Assembly (NCBI RefSeq): GCF_949987515.2
Contig: NC_082697.1
Span: forward strand, 20,219,730-20,283,729
From: Delphinus delphis
Lineage: Eukaryota > Chordata > Mammalia > Artiodactyla > Delphinidae
Reading direction: 5' to 3'
Length of the DNA: 64,000 nucleotides
The position numbers and the translations under genes were made by a program. Under the pieces are notes generated by a model that saw nothing but the letters and a program-made list of their open reading frames with translations, made no database searches and had not been told where the DNA came from. This document shows, one piece after another, positions 11,383 through 21,879 of the stretch (positions within the stretch are counted from its first letter, which is position 1; every line of letters starts with the position of its first letter).

Positions 11383-11402
11383 CTGCTCCCTCTGGTGGCT
11401 CC
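11383..11402 (-). promoter_or_regulatory. Predicted CTCF binding site
   Basis: Minus strand reads GAGCCACCAGAGGGAGCAGA, matching CCACCAG(G/A)GGG(C/A)GC closely, including both CC and the AGRGGG core. It lies outside recognised repeats, between two MIR relics. CTCF organises chromatin loops; orientation here points to the minus strand. Prediction from motif alone. Confidence 0.6.
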
Positions 11403-11734
11403 TGAACTTCTTTGCCCCTTAGAATTGCCCTCCCCCTTCCCAGAAGGGAACTGATGCTCAGGACTCATGTCACACTCTGCAGACCAGCTCCAAAGATTCT
11501 TGACCTTGGTCCCCTGACCTTCAGGAGCTCCCCACTTCCCTGGAGAATCACTTGGGAAAATACCTTGTTCTTCTCCTTAAACAGCTAAAATAGAGTAAAG
11601 AAAACACTAGCCCCTGGTACCCAGGGGGATGGCCCTCTTCCTTCCTCTTCTGAGGATGACACAGCAAGGACAGGCTGCACTGGGGTTCTCTGCTTCCACC
11701 CCCAGATATCTGAGCATACTCTGCTTCCCCTAAA

Positions 11735-11850
11735 TCCCTCAGTTAATTATCCACTCTGAGTCTCAGTTTTCTCTTCTGTAAAATGGGGAGAAAGAGGTCC
11801 GCCTAACACAGCTATGATAAAGATTAAATGACATAATGTTTGTAATTGAT
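11735..11850 (+). repeat. MIR SINE relic
   Basis: 'gagtctcagttttctcttctg' then 'taaaatggggagaaagag' match the MIR core. Confidence 0.7.
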
Positions 11851-12059
11851 TACCGTTTGATGCTTTATTGATGTTGACCAATGGATGATGCCTGAAATGA
11901 ACCAGGCATTCCAGAAGTGATATTAATCATGCAGTTGTTACTGTTATTTTAAGGATTCTTAGTGACATCAGCACATGGTAGACAAGACCCGCCACAAAGT
12001 TTGTTGAATAAAGGAAGGACCTGACACATCAAGACAACATAGAATATACTATCTTTGAG

Positions 12060-12315
12060 AAGTAGAAATAACAATTATTTAGTGTTTACTACATGCCTGG
12101 CAATGTGCTAAAATCTTTTACATGCATTATTTCATGTAATCCTTAAAAATAACCTAACTAGTTGGGTACTATTATGATTTCTATTTTCACAAATGAAGAA
12201 ACTGGGGCACAAAGTGGTTAAGTAACTCACCTAAAGCCACACAGTTAATATGGAAGAACTGGGATTCAAACCTTGGTCTTTCTGACACCAGAAACTGAGC
12301 TCTTGTTCCCAGTTG
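12060..12315 (-). repeat. MIR SINE
   Basis: Long reverse-complement MIR: 'gtttactacatgcctggcaa', 'tgaagaaactggggcacaaa', 'aagccacacagttaatatgg', 'ggattcaaaccttggtc'. Confidence 0.88.
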
Positions 12316-12529
12316 TATCACCCAGTGCTTTACAACAAGTAAAACTGCATCCAGCCACTGTCTCCTGTAAAAGGCTAAAATCACCCCCTAAATGACTCAA
12401 GCTTACCTAGAAAAGCAAAAGGAAAACCAAGTGCCCTGAGATTCCATATCCACCATCACCCCACACACTGATAGTCAGTCCCGCAGACACTGATGCAGAG
12501 GAAAGAAGTGGTCATGAGGATAGATGAGT

Positions 12530-12625
12530 TTATGTTCTTGACATCTCTCGGCAACTGTGAGACTTGCCGCAAGTGAATAAATTTCTCTAAATCCCCATTT
12601 CCTTGTATAGTCATAAGAATTAAAG
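12530..12625 (+). repeat. MIR SINE relic
   Basis: 'gcaagtgaataaatttctc' and 'atttccttgtatagtcat' are a diverged MIR core. Confidence 0.45.
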
Positions 12626-12639
12626 TAAGCTGTCCAGTA

Positions 12640-12915
12640 AACCAGCCACATTCCTATGTGCATACCCAGTGCCAGGCAACATGGCGAGTTCCTGGGATAC
12701 AAAGACTAGCAAAGCAATCCCTTTGCCTTGTGAATTCACAGACCATTAGAAAAGGGTGTTATTGGAAGAACACAGAGGATGGAGCAAACAGTTCTATATT
12801 GTAGAGGGGCAGTCAGGGAAAGACCACAGAGTTCACATCTGAATGGGCTGTTGAAGGATGAATAGGAGTTCTCTAGGTGGACAGAGAGGAAGAAGCACTT
12901 CCAGGGAAGACTGTA
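12640..12915 (-). repeat. L2 LINE relic
   Basis: 'tgcatacccagtgccaggca', 'tcctgggatacaaagac', 'ccctttgccttgtgaattc' and the later 'agggaaagaccacagag' follow the reverse-complement L2 3' region. Confidence 0.65.
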
Positions 12916-13428
12916 GACAACTAAATGCTTTGTAAATCACAAAATGTGACTGTGTTTGCCCCAATATCTGACCAACGCCATGTCATGAAGAGGCCAATTT
13001 AGCTCATGCATCCAGGTTTGGAAACCCTCAGTTCCCATGTAATGTGACACTCAGCCCCACTGTGAAGTTCATTTCTGTAGTCCCACTACGAAGGGGATGC
13101 AATGTCTTACACATTCCATCTGTGCCACTGGGGAGACAGGTAATGCTGGATGATTAAGCAGTAGACAGTCTCCATCAGTTAAGTGACAAAATCATCCCAC
13201 CCAGGTGACTGTCATTATATTAACACACCAAGTAAATGATGAACCTACTGCTTGACTTTTCAACCAGGCATGCTGTAACACTCTGCAGATCGCTTTAGCC
13301 CGCTCTGTGCCTGAAACCCTTAGAAGGCTTCCTCAGTGAAGTTCCCACAGGAGCCGTAAATGTGAGCAAAAGCAAAGAGGATCCAAAGTAACCCTTGGTT
13401 ATCAGCTGCACACATGCCTAAATCCCAG
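12916..13428. other. Unassigned sequence
   Basis: No repeat family or gene recognised. Confidence 0.4.
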
Positions 13429-13902
13429 TGTGGTAGATTATAGTATTCTTCAAAATATTCCCTGCCCTTCCTAGGGGAGAATTATATATCCCCCTCCCAC
13501 TGTGATTGTATTTGGTCATGTAACCTGTGCTGCCCCTCCCTGGGAGGAGATTATTTAACCCTGTGTTGTTGAAATCAAGAGTGGCCATTTGACTTGCCTT
13601 GGCCAATGAAATATGGGCAGGAGTAATCAGTGTCACTTCTGAATAGAATCTGTAGGAGCCAGTTCCTGATCCACCATGTCTTTCCTTTCCCTCTGGCACA
13701 GACTGACAATGTCACATTCCCCCGTGACGGCTTCTTCATCAGCCTGGATCCCAAAGTGTAGACAATGTGGAAGAGAACCATATCTAACATGAAATGTACA
13801 TTCAAGGTGAAAAAGAAATAAAAAGTTGCTATTTTAAGCTACTGAGATTGTGGGGAGTGTTTGTTACCACAGTGTAACTTATACTGAGCTGACATACATC
13901 CA
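13429..13902 (+). mobile_element. Solo MaLR-type LTR with target duplication
   Basis: Starts TGTGGTAGA and ends ...CATCCA. Inside are 'ggccatttgacttgcc', 'ttggccaatgaaatatggg' and a 3' 'gctactgagattgtgggg', the layout of MLT1-like LTRs. Flanked by perfect 5-bp duplications cccag (13424-13428, 13903-13907). Non-coding. Confidence 0.82.
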
Positions 13903-14037
13903 CCCAGCAACATGGAGTAAAAGAGAATTGAAAAGAATGACTGCAAGCATTTTTAACGTATAGAGATGCCACTAGCTAGTAAAGAAGCAAGGTCGAAAGA
14001 ATTTCTAGGAACTGTACAGCAATTCCTCTACTCTCAG

Positions 14038-14253
14038 AGCAGCGGTCCTCAACCAAGGCCTATTTTGTCCCCCTCGGACATATGGCAATGTCTAGAGAAA
14101 TTTTTGGTTGTCATGACCAAGATGACGCTACTGGAATCTAGTGGATAGAGACCAGGGATGCTGCTGAACATCCTGAAATTCACAGGACACCTTTCACAAC
14201 AAAGTTATCCATCTCCAAATGTCAATAGTGCTGAGGTTGAGAAATCCTGCCTT
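14038..14253 (+). mobile_element. MER20 hAT transposon
   Basis: 'agcggtcctcaaccaaggcc', 'catatggcaatgtctagag', 'tttttggttgtcatgacc', 'gatgctgctgaacatcctg' and terminal 'gaggttgagaaatcctgcc' match MER20 end to end. MER20 copies are known from human and opossum comparisons as a source of endometrial regulatory elements; activity here is unknown. Confidence 0.85.
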
Positions 14254-14294
14254 AGAGAAAAACTGGGAAGAGGGAGTGGGGTAGTAGGCTATAG

Positions 14295-14520
14295 ATCATA
14301 TTTAACAACAAAAGTATGTAACATCTACATACCATTATTGAATTTACAAAATGTTTGCTCATACATTATCTCATTTCACCTTTACAGTTCTCCTGAAGGA
14401 TAGGTATTACTATCCCATCTCATCAACACAGAAACCCAAGTGCACAAGCTTACTTGAAGGCACATTTATAAAGAGAGGATTAGAATTCTAACCCAGTTTT
14501 GCTGCCCCACTTCTCCACCA
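14295..14520 (-). repeat. MIR SINE relic
   Basis: 'tatctcatttcacctttaca', 'gataggtattactatcccat', 'gaggattagaattctaaccc' follow reverse-complement MIR. Confidence 0.7.
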
Positions 14521-14689
14521 TGGTTCATTAAACCATGGCTGTTTACAATGTCACTTCCTCCAGGACATAGATCAATATTCAGTCACTCATTCAGGGGCAG
14601 TGTCTAAAGACAGATTTGGTTAATTTCTAAATCTTTCTAATCCCTTTGAACGTGAGGTTCAGCAAAACAGGCACACTGCTTGGTGCATT

Positions 14690-15010
14690 TGTTTTGATAA
14701 ATGTAGCTTTGTTTTAATTATTTATAATGATACCAAGTGCAGACTAGTCAATTACCCTGGTATATCTTGTCAAAGTAACAATGCCTTGGAGAAGTCTCTA
14801 AACCAATGACCTCTTAAATCTTTGCTGAGAAGGGGAGCAAAACCATGGCGGGGATTCTTGGTGGAAAATCATCTATTGTCCTACCAATTAGCCAAGCCAT
14901 GATGCTGAATGCTCTCTACTGGAGCATTCCAGTGATGCAAGAGGTTTTTGTTGCAAGAGGCTAATCAACAAAGACTAACAAAGAAAAAGGCAAAGGCATG
15001 TCGACTATGG
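14690..15010. promoter_or_regulatory. Repeat-free AT-rich block, possible conserved element
   Basis: No recognised repeat. Contains 'tttgttttgataaatg', TAATTA-like sites, and a perfect 7-bp inverted repeat AATGCTC/GAGCATT (14908-14914, 14922-14928). Enhancer function is a guess from absence of repeats and motif content. Confidence 0.25.
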
Positions 15011-15599
15011 GAAAACAGTTATCCAAAAACACCAGTGCAAGTCAAACAATTCCTCACTGACAAAAACATGTGCAGTTCCTATCAAAATTCCTTAATGCAT
15101 ATATAGAGAACACAAAACTAAACTCTATTCATATTACTCATCTGTGCCCACCCATCGCCAAGCCTCAGGCAAACTCTCCAAGACTATCCAAAGACTTCTA
15201 ACTACTAATCCTGACAATTAGCCACAGCCTGAATGCTGGTAGGGGATGTGAAACGTTAATAGTAACAGTAGACAGAAATCAATAAGTATTCTTATGTTGG
15301 TATATAGCTAAAAGTAATTTTTCAACAATATAATTATCTATTGTATGTTGCAGTTATTTTATGATTATTATTGCATTTGAAAGCAGCTTTTATGGCAATA
15401 TATTAATCTGACAGAGCTAAAATAAAGAATTGAGCAAGTATGGAAAACAGTATAAAGGCTCCTAAAAAATTAAGAATAGAGCTATTATATGATCCAGCAG
15501 TCTCACTTCTGAGTATATATCCAAAGGTAACAAAATCATTATCTTAAAAAGATACCTGCAATCTTCTCCCAGACTTCAGACTACACTACAAAGCTACAG

Positions 15600-16903
15600 T
15601 AATCAAGACAGTATGGTACTGGCACAAAAACAGAAATATAGGTAAATGGAACAGGATAGAAAGCCCAGAGATAAACCCATGCACATATGGTCACCTTATC
15701 TTTGATAAAGGAGGCAAGAATATACAATGGAGAAAAAACAGCCTCTTCAATAAGTGGTGCTGGGAAAACTGGACAGCTACATGTAAAAGAATGAAATTAG
15801 AACACTCCCTAACACCATACACAAAAATAAACTCAAAAGGGATTAAAGACCTAAATGTAAGGCCAGAAACTATCAAACTCTTAGAGGAAAACATAGGCAG
15901 AACACTCTATGACATAAATCACAGCAAGATCCTTTTTGACCCACCTCCTAGAGAAATGGAAATAAAAACAAAAATAAACAAATGGGACCTAATGAAACTT
16001 AAAAACTTTTGTACAGCAAAGGAAACCATAAACAAGATGAAAGACAACCCTCAGAATGGGAGAAAATATTTGCAAATGAAGTAACTGACAAAGGATTGAT
16101 CTCCAAAATTTATAAGCAGCTCATGCAGCTCAATATCAAAAAAACAAACAACCCAATCCAAAAATGGGCAAAAGACCTAAACAGACATTTCTCCAAAGAA
16201 GATATACAGATTGCCAACAAACACATGAAAGAATGCTCAACATCATTAATCATTAGAGAAATGCAAATCAAAACTACAATGCGAGGGCTTCCCTGGTGGC
16301 ACAGTGGTTGAGAGTCCGTCTGCCGATGCAGGGGACATGGGTTCGTTCCCCCGTCAGGGAAGATCCCACATGCCACGGAGCAGCTGGGCCCGTGAGTGGC
16401 CGCTGAGCCTGCGTGTCCGGAGCCTGTGCTCCGCAACGGGAGAGACCACAACAGTGAGAGGCCCGCATTCCGCAAAAAAAAAAAACAAAACTACAATGCG
16501 ATATCATCTCACACTGGTCACAATGGCCATCATTAAAAAATCTACAAACAATAAATGCTGGAGAGGGTGTGGAGAAAAGGGAACCCTCATACACTGTGGG
16601 TGGGAATGTCAATTTATACAGCCACTATGGAGAACACTATGGAGGTTCCTTAAAAAACTAAAAATAGAACTACCATACGACCCAGCAAACCCACTCCTGG
16701 GCATATACCCTGAGAAAACCATAATTCAAAAAGAGTCATGTACCACAATGTTCAATGCAGCTCTATTTACAATAGCCAGGACATGGAAGCAACCTAAGTG
16801 TCCATTGACAGATGAATGGATAAAGAAGATGTGGCACATATATACAATGGAATATTACTCAGCCATAAAAAGAAATAAAATTGAGTTATTTGTAGTGAGG
16901 TGA
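15600..16903 (+). pseudogene. L1 ORF2 C-terminal pseudogene
   Basis: Translation in shifting frames gives the L1 ORF2 region after the reverse transcriptase: [20 protein letters not shown], then a frameshift near 16010-16080 into [19 protein letters not shown], then a SINE, then the cysteine-rich end ([20 protein letters not shown]) and [20 protein letters not shown]. It lacks the endonuclease and catalytic RT domain, has at least one frameshift and a SINE insertion, and cannot make a working ORF2 protein. Confidence 0.9.
16285..16485 (+). mobile_element. Young CHR SINE inside L1
   Basis: Complete SINE from gggcttccctggtggcacag to cgcaaaaaaaaaaaa. Perfect 16-bp duplication caaaactacaatgcga at 16269-16284 and 16486-16501. 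A few bases of the usual gtgagccatggccg segment are missing at ~16394. Third level of the nest. Confidence 0.97.
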
Positions 16904-17830
16904 ATGGACGTAGAGTCTGTCATACAGAGTGAAGTAAGTCAGAAAGAGAAAAACAAATACCGTATGCTAACACATACATATGGAATCTAAAAAAAAAAAC
17001 CTAGCGGCAAGAACCTAGGGAATAAAGATGCAGATCTACTAGAGAATGGACTTGAAGACACGGGGAGGGGGAAGGGTAAGCTGAGATGAAGTGAGAGAGT
17101 GGCATGGACTTATATACACTACCAAATGTAAAATAGATAGCTAGTGGGAAGCAGCCGCATAGCCCAGGGAGATCAGCTCAGTGCTTTGTGACCAGCTAGA
17201 AGGGTGGGATAGGGAGGGTGGGAGGGAGGGAGATGCAAGAGGGAAGAGATATGGGGATATATGTATATGTATAACTGATTCACTTTGTTATAAAGCAGAA
17301 ATTAACACACCATTGTAAAGCAATTACTCCAATAGAAATGTTAAAAAAAAAAGAGATACCTGCAGTCCTATGTTTATGAAGCATTATTTATAGTAGCCAA
17401 GATATGGAAACAAGTTAAGTGTCTGTGGATGGATGAATGGATAAAGAAAATGTGATAGATACAGATATAGGTATAGATATAGATTCAACATATCTATAAA
17501 TATACTGACATATTATTCAGCCTTAAAAAGAAGGAAATCCTGCCATTTGAGACAACATGGGTGGAACTGGAGGACACTATGCTGAGTGAAATAAGCCAGA
17601 CAGAGAAAGACAAATACTGCATGTTATCACTTATATGTGAAATCTAAAAAAAAAAAAAAATCAAACTCATAGAAACAGAGAGTGGAATGATGGTTGCCAG
17701 TGGTGGGGGATAGGGGAAATGGGGGAGGTTGGTAAAAGGGTACAAACTTCCAGTTATAAGATGAATAAGGTCTGAGGATCTAATGTATAATATGATAACT
17801 ATAGTTAATAATACTGAAAAAAAGAATTGA

Positions 17831-18659
17831 GTGAGAAATGCATGGCATATGTGTGACTCCAGGAATATCTGTGAACTTTTTAAGCTACCCATTTCCGACC
17901 TTGGCTTCTGACAGAGATTTTGACACAGGTAATAAAAAAGGGAAAAGGTGGAGTGGGCAGAGTCCATTGGAACTAAAAGATATTGATATTGATAAGATAT
18001 CGGGGTCTTCCATCAATTTTCTGTAACAGTATTTAGGCAGCTTCCCGCAGTGATGAAGCCACTAATTTGCATAGTGGATGAAGAGCCTCCTCTTTAACAG
18101 ATACTGTTGATGCCCTGCCCCACATCCCCTCGACCTACCTGGCTTACCTACAGTGGCAGATGGAGATGTTTCCAGGACCCTGACACTCCTCACCTGCAGT
18201 GCCTGTTCCTGCATCTCTTTTCTCTGCTGCCCAAGGACTTTATCTAACAGTCCTTGAACTCATTCACCTCTTGCAAGCACAAATGCCCCCATGTACAACC
18301 TTCAACCGATGGGGTATAGAAGTCAGTGGATAAATGTCCCAGCCCCCCACCGTCCAGTGGGAGGATTTTAAGGTACATACCACACAGTATCTCAGCAGGT
18401 CCCCAGTAGTTTGAGCCCCAGTTGCCCACAGCTCTCACCTTACACTCACTAGCATGCCATTTATTTGGCTTTTCTTCCTTCCCTGTCCTGCTTCCCCTAC
18501 TTCTTCACTTGTGCTTTCCGGGATCATGATCCAGATAAATGAAGGAGCCCACACCCCAGTCCTTGTCTCAGGAGGACGTGAACTAGAATCCTGCCCTCCA
18601 GTAAAATCAGAACCAAGACTCCAACCCTTCTTGAGGCTCAAGGATATAAAAACATGGAC
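17831..18659. other. Unassigned sequence
   Basis: No gene or confident repeat. An octamer-like atttgcat lies at ~18065. Confidence 0.4.
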
Positions 18660-18881
18660 GGGGGCTTCCCTGATGGCGCAGTGATTGGGAGTCCGCCTGC
18701 CGATGCAAGGGGCGCGGGTTCGTGCCCCAGTCTGGGAAAATCCCACATGCCGCGGAGCGGCTGGGCCCGTGAGCCATGGCCGCTGGGCCTGTGCGTCCAG
18801 AGCCTGTTGCTCCGCAACGGGAGAGGCCACAACAGTGAGAGGCCCACGTACCGCAAAAAAAAAAAAAAAAAAAAAAAAAAA
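18660..18881 (+). mobile_element. Young CHR SINE
   Basis: Full-length with a ~27-A tail. The word catggac (18653-18659 and 18883-18889) marks an imperfect target duplication. CpG-rich, hence young. Confidence 0.95.
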
Positions 18882-18889
18882 GCATGGAC

Positions 18890-19668
18890 AAGGGTGAATG
18901 AGAATAAAGTCAGATGGCAGGGAGAAACCATGAGTTGGAGAGTGAATGCTGGGAAGGAAGCAGAACACTAGAGTAAGGAGGTCAACGCAGCCTTGAAGGT
19001 CTAAGGGTTGGAGAAAGTCTGGTTCCGTGTACAGGTATGAGGCTGATTCCAGCTTCTCCCTCGACTAGAGCAGTACCTGCCCAGTGCTCATTACCCTCCT
19101 CTAGTTCCCTTTGAGGGAACTGCCTCTTGCTGTGTACATTCTGGGTGGGAGGGTGGTTAGAGGTGAACACTTTCCGTGTGGGAAGCAAAAAGCAATGATC
19201 CTATTTCTTCCGGCCCCTGTATGGCTAGTGACTTAAGGTTACAAGTCTGACACCCTCTCTGAGGACTTCAAGTCTTGGGAGAAGAAGGAAGAGGTGGAAG
19301 GAAATAAATAGAATCCACTCAGCACTGCAGAGCACGTGGGCTCCAGACCGGCGTTCTTGCCATAAGGTAGCTGCCGAGCTTCCTGATTCATTTGTCCGCA
19401 GAGCACTTGTCCAGTCTGGTCGTCTGGACTCTAACAATCCTGAGGTCCCAAATATCCCTCCATCAGATTTCCTATTGCCTGAATTGAGGCAAAATCGATT
19501 TATGTTTTTTAAAACCTGGAACCCTCAGCCAAGTATGTGCATATGTAGATTGAATCCTAGTCTAGAAAGACGGCTATAAAAGACCTTTTGGGGAATTTAA
19601 ATATTAGATGATATTAGAGATTTATTGTTGACCTTCTTAGGTATAATAAAGACTTTAAAGGTAAAATA
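18890..19668. other. Unassigned sequence
   Basis: No gene or repeat recognised. Confidence 0.4.
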
Positions 19669-19683
19669 AAAACTTGAAATCTT

Positions 19684-19905
19684 TTTTATTTTGTGTGTGT
19701 GTGTGTGTGTGTGTGTAACACGGACCTCTCACTGTTGTGGCCTCTCCCGTTGCCGAGCACAGGCTCCGGACACGCAGGCTCAGCAGCCATGGCTCACGGG
19801 CCCAGCCGCTCCCGCGGCATGTGGGATCTTCGTGGACCGGGGTATGAACCCGTGTCCCCCGCATCGGCAGGCGGACTCTCAACCGCTGCGCCAGCAGGGA
19901 AGCCC
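19684..19905 (-). mobile_element. Young CHR SINE (antisense)
   Basis: Antisense SINE ending ccagcagggaagccc at 19905. Perfect 15-bp duplications aaaacttgaaatctt (19669-19683, 19906-19920). The tail position holds ttttttattt followed by a TG repeat. Confidence 0.96.
19692..19716. repeat. (TG)n microsatellite in a SINE tail
   Basis: About 12 TG units lie between the T-run of the SINE tail and the SINE body. The repeat grew within the element after insertion. Confidence 0.95.
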
Positions 19906-19959
19906 AAAACTTGAAATCTTAATTGTTGTTTGCAATGTATGAGCACCTTGGTTGGGAAC

Positions 19960-19960
<1 letters not shown>

Positions 19961-19996
<36 letters not shown>

Positions 19997-20012
19997 AAGA
20001 GAGAGAGAGAGG
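19961..20012. repeat. (TG)n/(GA)n microsatellite
   Basis: gtgtgtgtga then about 20 GA units with a few interruptions (ggga, aaag). Confidence 0.95.
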
Positions 20013-20671
20013 AAGAAAAGGAGGAATACCACTGAAAAAGTTCTACATCTAAGAACTATAAACTATTTGGATCCCAGGCAGTTTTGCTTTGCAATACCCA
20101 TTGGATGAGCATAAATGAGCAAGAGGAAGTGTTCTTTTGCCCCTTTCACCTCTTGGAACCATTATTACCTAGGCAGTTAAAGAAAATGCACTCTAAGTCA
20201 GTAGGAACAGGTAGGTCCAATAGAGCAATTAGATTGCAGTCCTGGTACAACCAACCAAAGCATCCAGCTGGGGATCACAGAGCACAAGAATGTCCTTCTC
20301 CTCATTTCAGAGGAGTGGCAATACCATCACGACTAGGTAAAAGAATCCAGTGTTAGAGTCCAAGCATGGAACAGCTACTCGGGGGAATGCCATTGACGGT
20401 GACACCCTCAGGGAGATAGGACAAGATGCTCTAAAGTCAAGGTTTGTCAGTTTGGCTGGCAGCAGAGAGAATGGCTACAGAAATGATTTATGAACACATG
20501 TAAGTGTCTCTAGAAATTCCCCAAGCCATTTGGAAAACTGGAGCACAAAAGAGACTGACCTCCCCACAATCAAGCAGGCGGGGGTTTGGAGCGTCTCAGA
20601 TCCTTCCTGAGACTGCACCCAGTAGACTAGCAAATGCAGAAGCATTCTGGGTCAATCCCAAAGTCAGAGTT
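20013..20671. other. Unassigned sequence
   Basis: No gene or repeat recognised. Confidence 0.4.
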
Positions 20672-20748
20672 CTTTTTTTTAAAATTTTTATTGGAGTATA
20701 GTTGATTTACAATGTTGTGTTAATTTCAGGTGTACACAGAGCAAAGTG
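20672..20748 (-). mobile_element. LINE-1 3' terminal snippet (antisense)
   Basis: T-run followed by tttattggagtatagttgat and gtgttaatttcaggtgtac: only the last ~75 bp of an L1. Confidence 0.88.
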
Positions 20749-20749
20749 A

Positions 20750-20985
20750 AGCTTGCGTAAATTACCTTGCCCCTCTGAGCTTCAGTTTCCTGTTCTATAA
20801 ATTATTTCACTATCTGCCTCATTAGGCTATTGTGAGGCTTAAAGTAGACAAAATATATGTTATGTTATATTATGTTATGTTATGTTACGTTACATTATAT
20901 TACATTATAATGTGTGTGTTACTTATATAACCTATGTGTAAAGCCAGTGGTAAGTGTCTGGCACACATATTTTTAGAGCTTCATT
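20750..20985 (+). repeat. MIR SINE split by a (TTATG)n microsatellite
   Basis: MIR core 'gagcttcagtttcctgttc', 'gaggcttaaagtagac', then a pentamer-rich ttatg/ttacg/ttata array (~20857-20915), then the MIR 3' 'ggtaagtgtctggcacaca'. Confidence 0.75.
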
Positions 20986-21021
20986 GCAAATATGAACTGA
21001 ACTCTTAAATAGATTAAAGAT

Positions 21022-21595
21022 TTACATTTTTATTGAAGTATACTTGATTTACAATGTTGTATTAATTTCAGGTATACAGAAAAGTGATTCAGTTATACAA
21101 ATATATATATATTTTTTAGAATCTTTTCCATTATAGGTTATTACAAGATATTGCATACAGTTCCCTGTGCTATACGGTAGGTCCTTGTTCTTTATCTATT
21201 TTATATATTAGTGGTGTATATCTGTTAATCTCAAACTCCTAATTTACCCCTTCCTCCTCCCTTTTTCTTTTGGTAATCATAAGTTTGTTTTCTACATCTG
21301 CAAGTCTATTTCTGTTTTGTAAATAAGTTCACCTGTATCATTTTTTGAGATTCCACATATAAGTGATATCATATGATATTTGTCTTTCTCTGTCTGACTC
21401 ACTTCACTTAGTATGATAATCTCTAGGTCCATCCATGTTGCAGCAAATGGCATTATTTCATTCTTTTGTATGGCTGAGTAATATTCCATTGTATAAATAT
21501 ACACCACAGCTTCTTTATCCATTCATCTGCCAGTGGACATTTAGGTTGCTTCTATATCTTGGCTATTGTAAATAGTGCTGCTATGAACATTTAAA
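21022..21595 (-). mobile_element. LINE-1 3' end (antisense)
   Basis: 'tttttattgaagtatacttg', 'gttccctgtgctatacggta', and antisense ORF2 end including [14 protein letters not shown] and LSEVSQTEKDKY on the minus strand. 5'-truncated. Confidence 0.93.
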
Positions 21596-21879
21596 TTGAC
21601 GAAACTATAAGCTCAGAAGGACAGAGTATGACACACACCACCCCAAGATCACCAGACTGAGCCAGATGACTGGATGAGCTTGACGATTAACTATCCTCCA
21701 TTGCTGCTCAATTTCCCTCCTTCCCTAAGTTGTGGTCTCATCCAAAGAGGATGCTCTGTTCCAATAAATGAGGCCTCTTCTTTCCTTGAAGGTAGGTAAG
21801 GAGCTCTGTGTCAAAGCCACCAAAAAGTCCTAAATTCAATCTGTAGGAGAAAACTGAAATCAGTATTTATCTGATCCCA

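Larger units (their letters stand above)
15561..17354 (+). mobile_element. Younger 5'-truncated LINE-1 inside old L1
   Basis: Contains ORF2 C-terminal coding sequence, the 3' UTR with 'cttgaagacacggggag' and 'agctagtgggaagcagc', the end 'tgtaaagcaattactccaat' and a poly-A. Flanked by 10-bp duplications gatacctgca (15551-15560, 17355-17364). A CHR SINE is inserted at 16285. Confidence 0.95.
15420..17830 (+). mobile_element. Older LINE-1 3' part, split by a younger L1
   Basis: Sense old L1 in two parts: 15420-15560 ('gctattatatgatccagc' ... 'gatacctgca') and 17355-17830 ('gatacctgcagtcctatg', 'gatgaatggataaagaa', 'agccagacagagaaagac'). The parts join exactly at the duplicated word gatacctgca around the younger L1. 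Confidence 0.9.

Noticed and set aside
16304..16903. 199-codon frame that might look like a gene
   Set aside because: Starts in a SINE and continues into L1 ORF2; it is a fusion of two repeats.
19961..20012. Regulatory GAGA element
   Set aside because: It is a simple (GA)n microsatellite next to a TG run.
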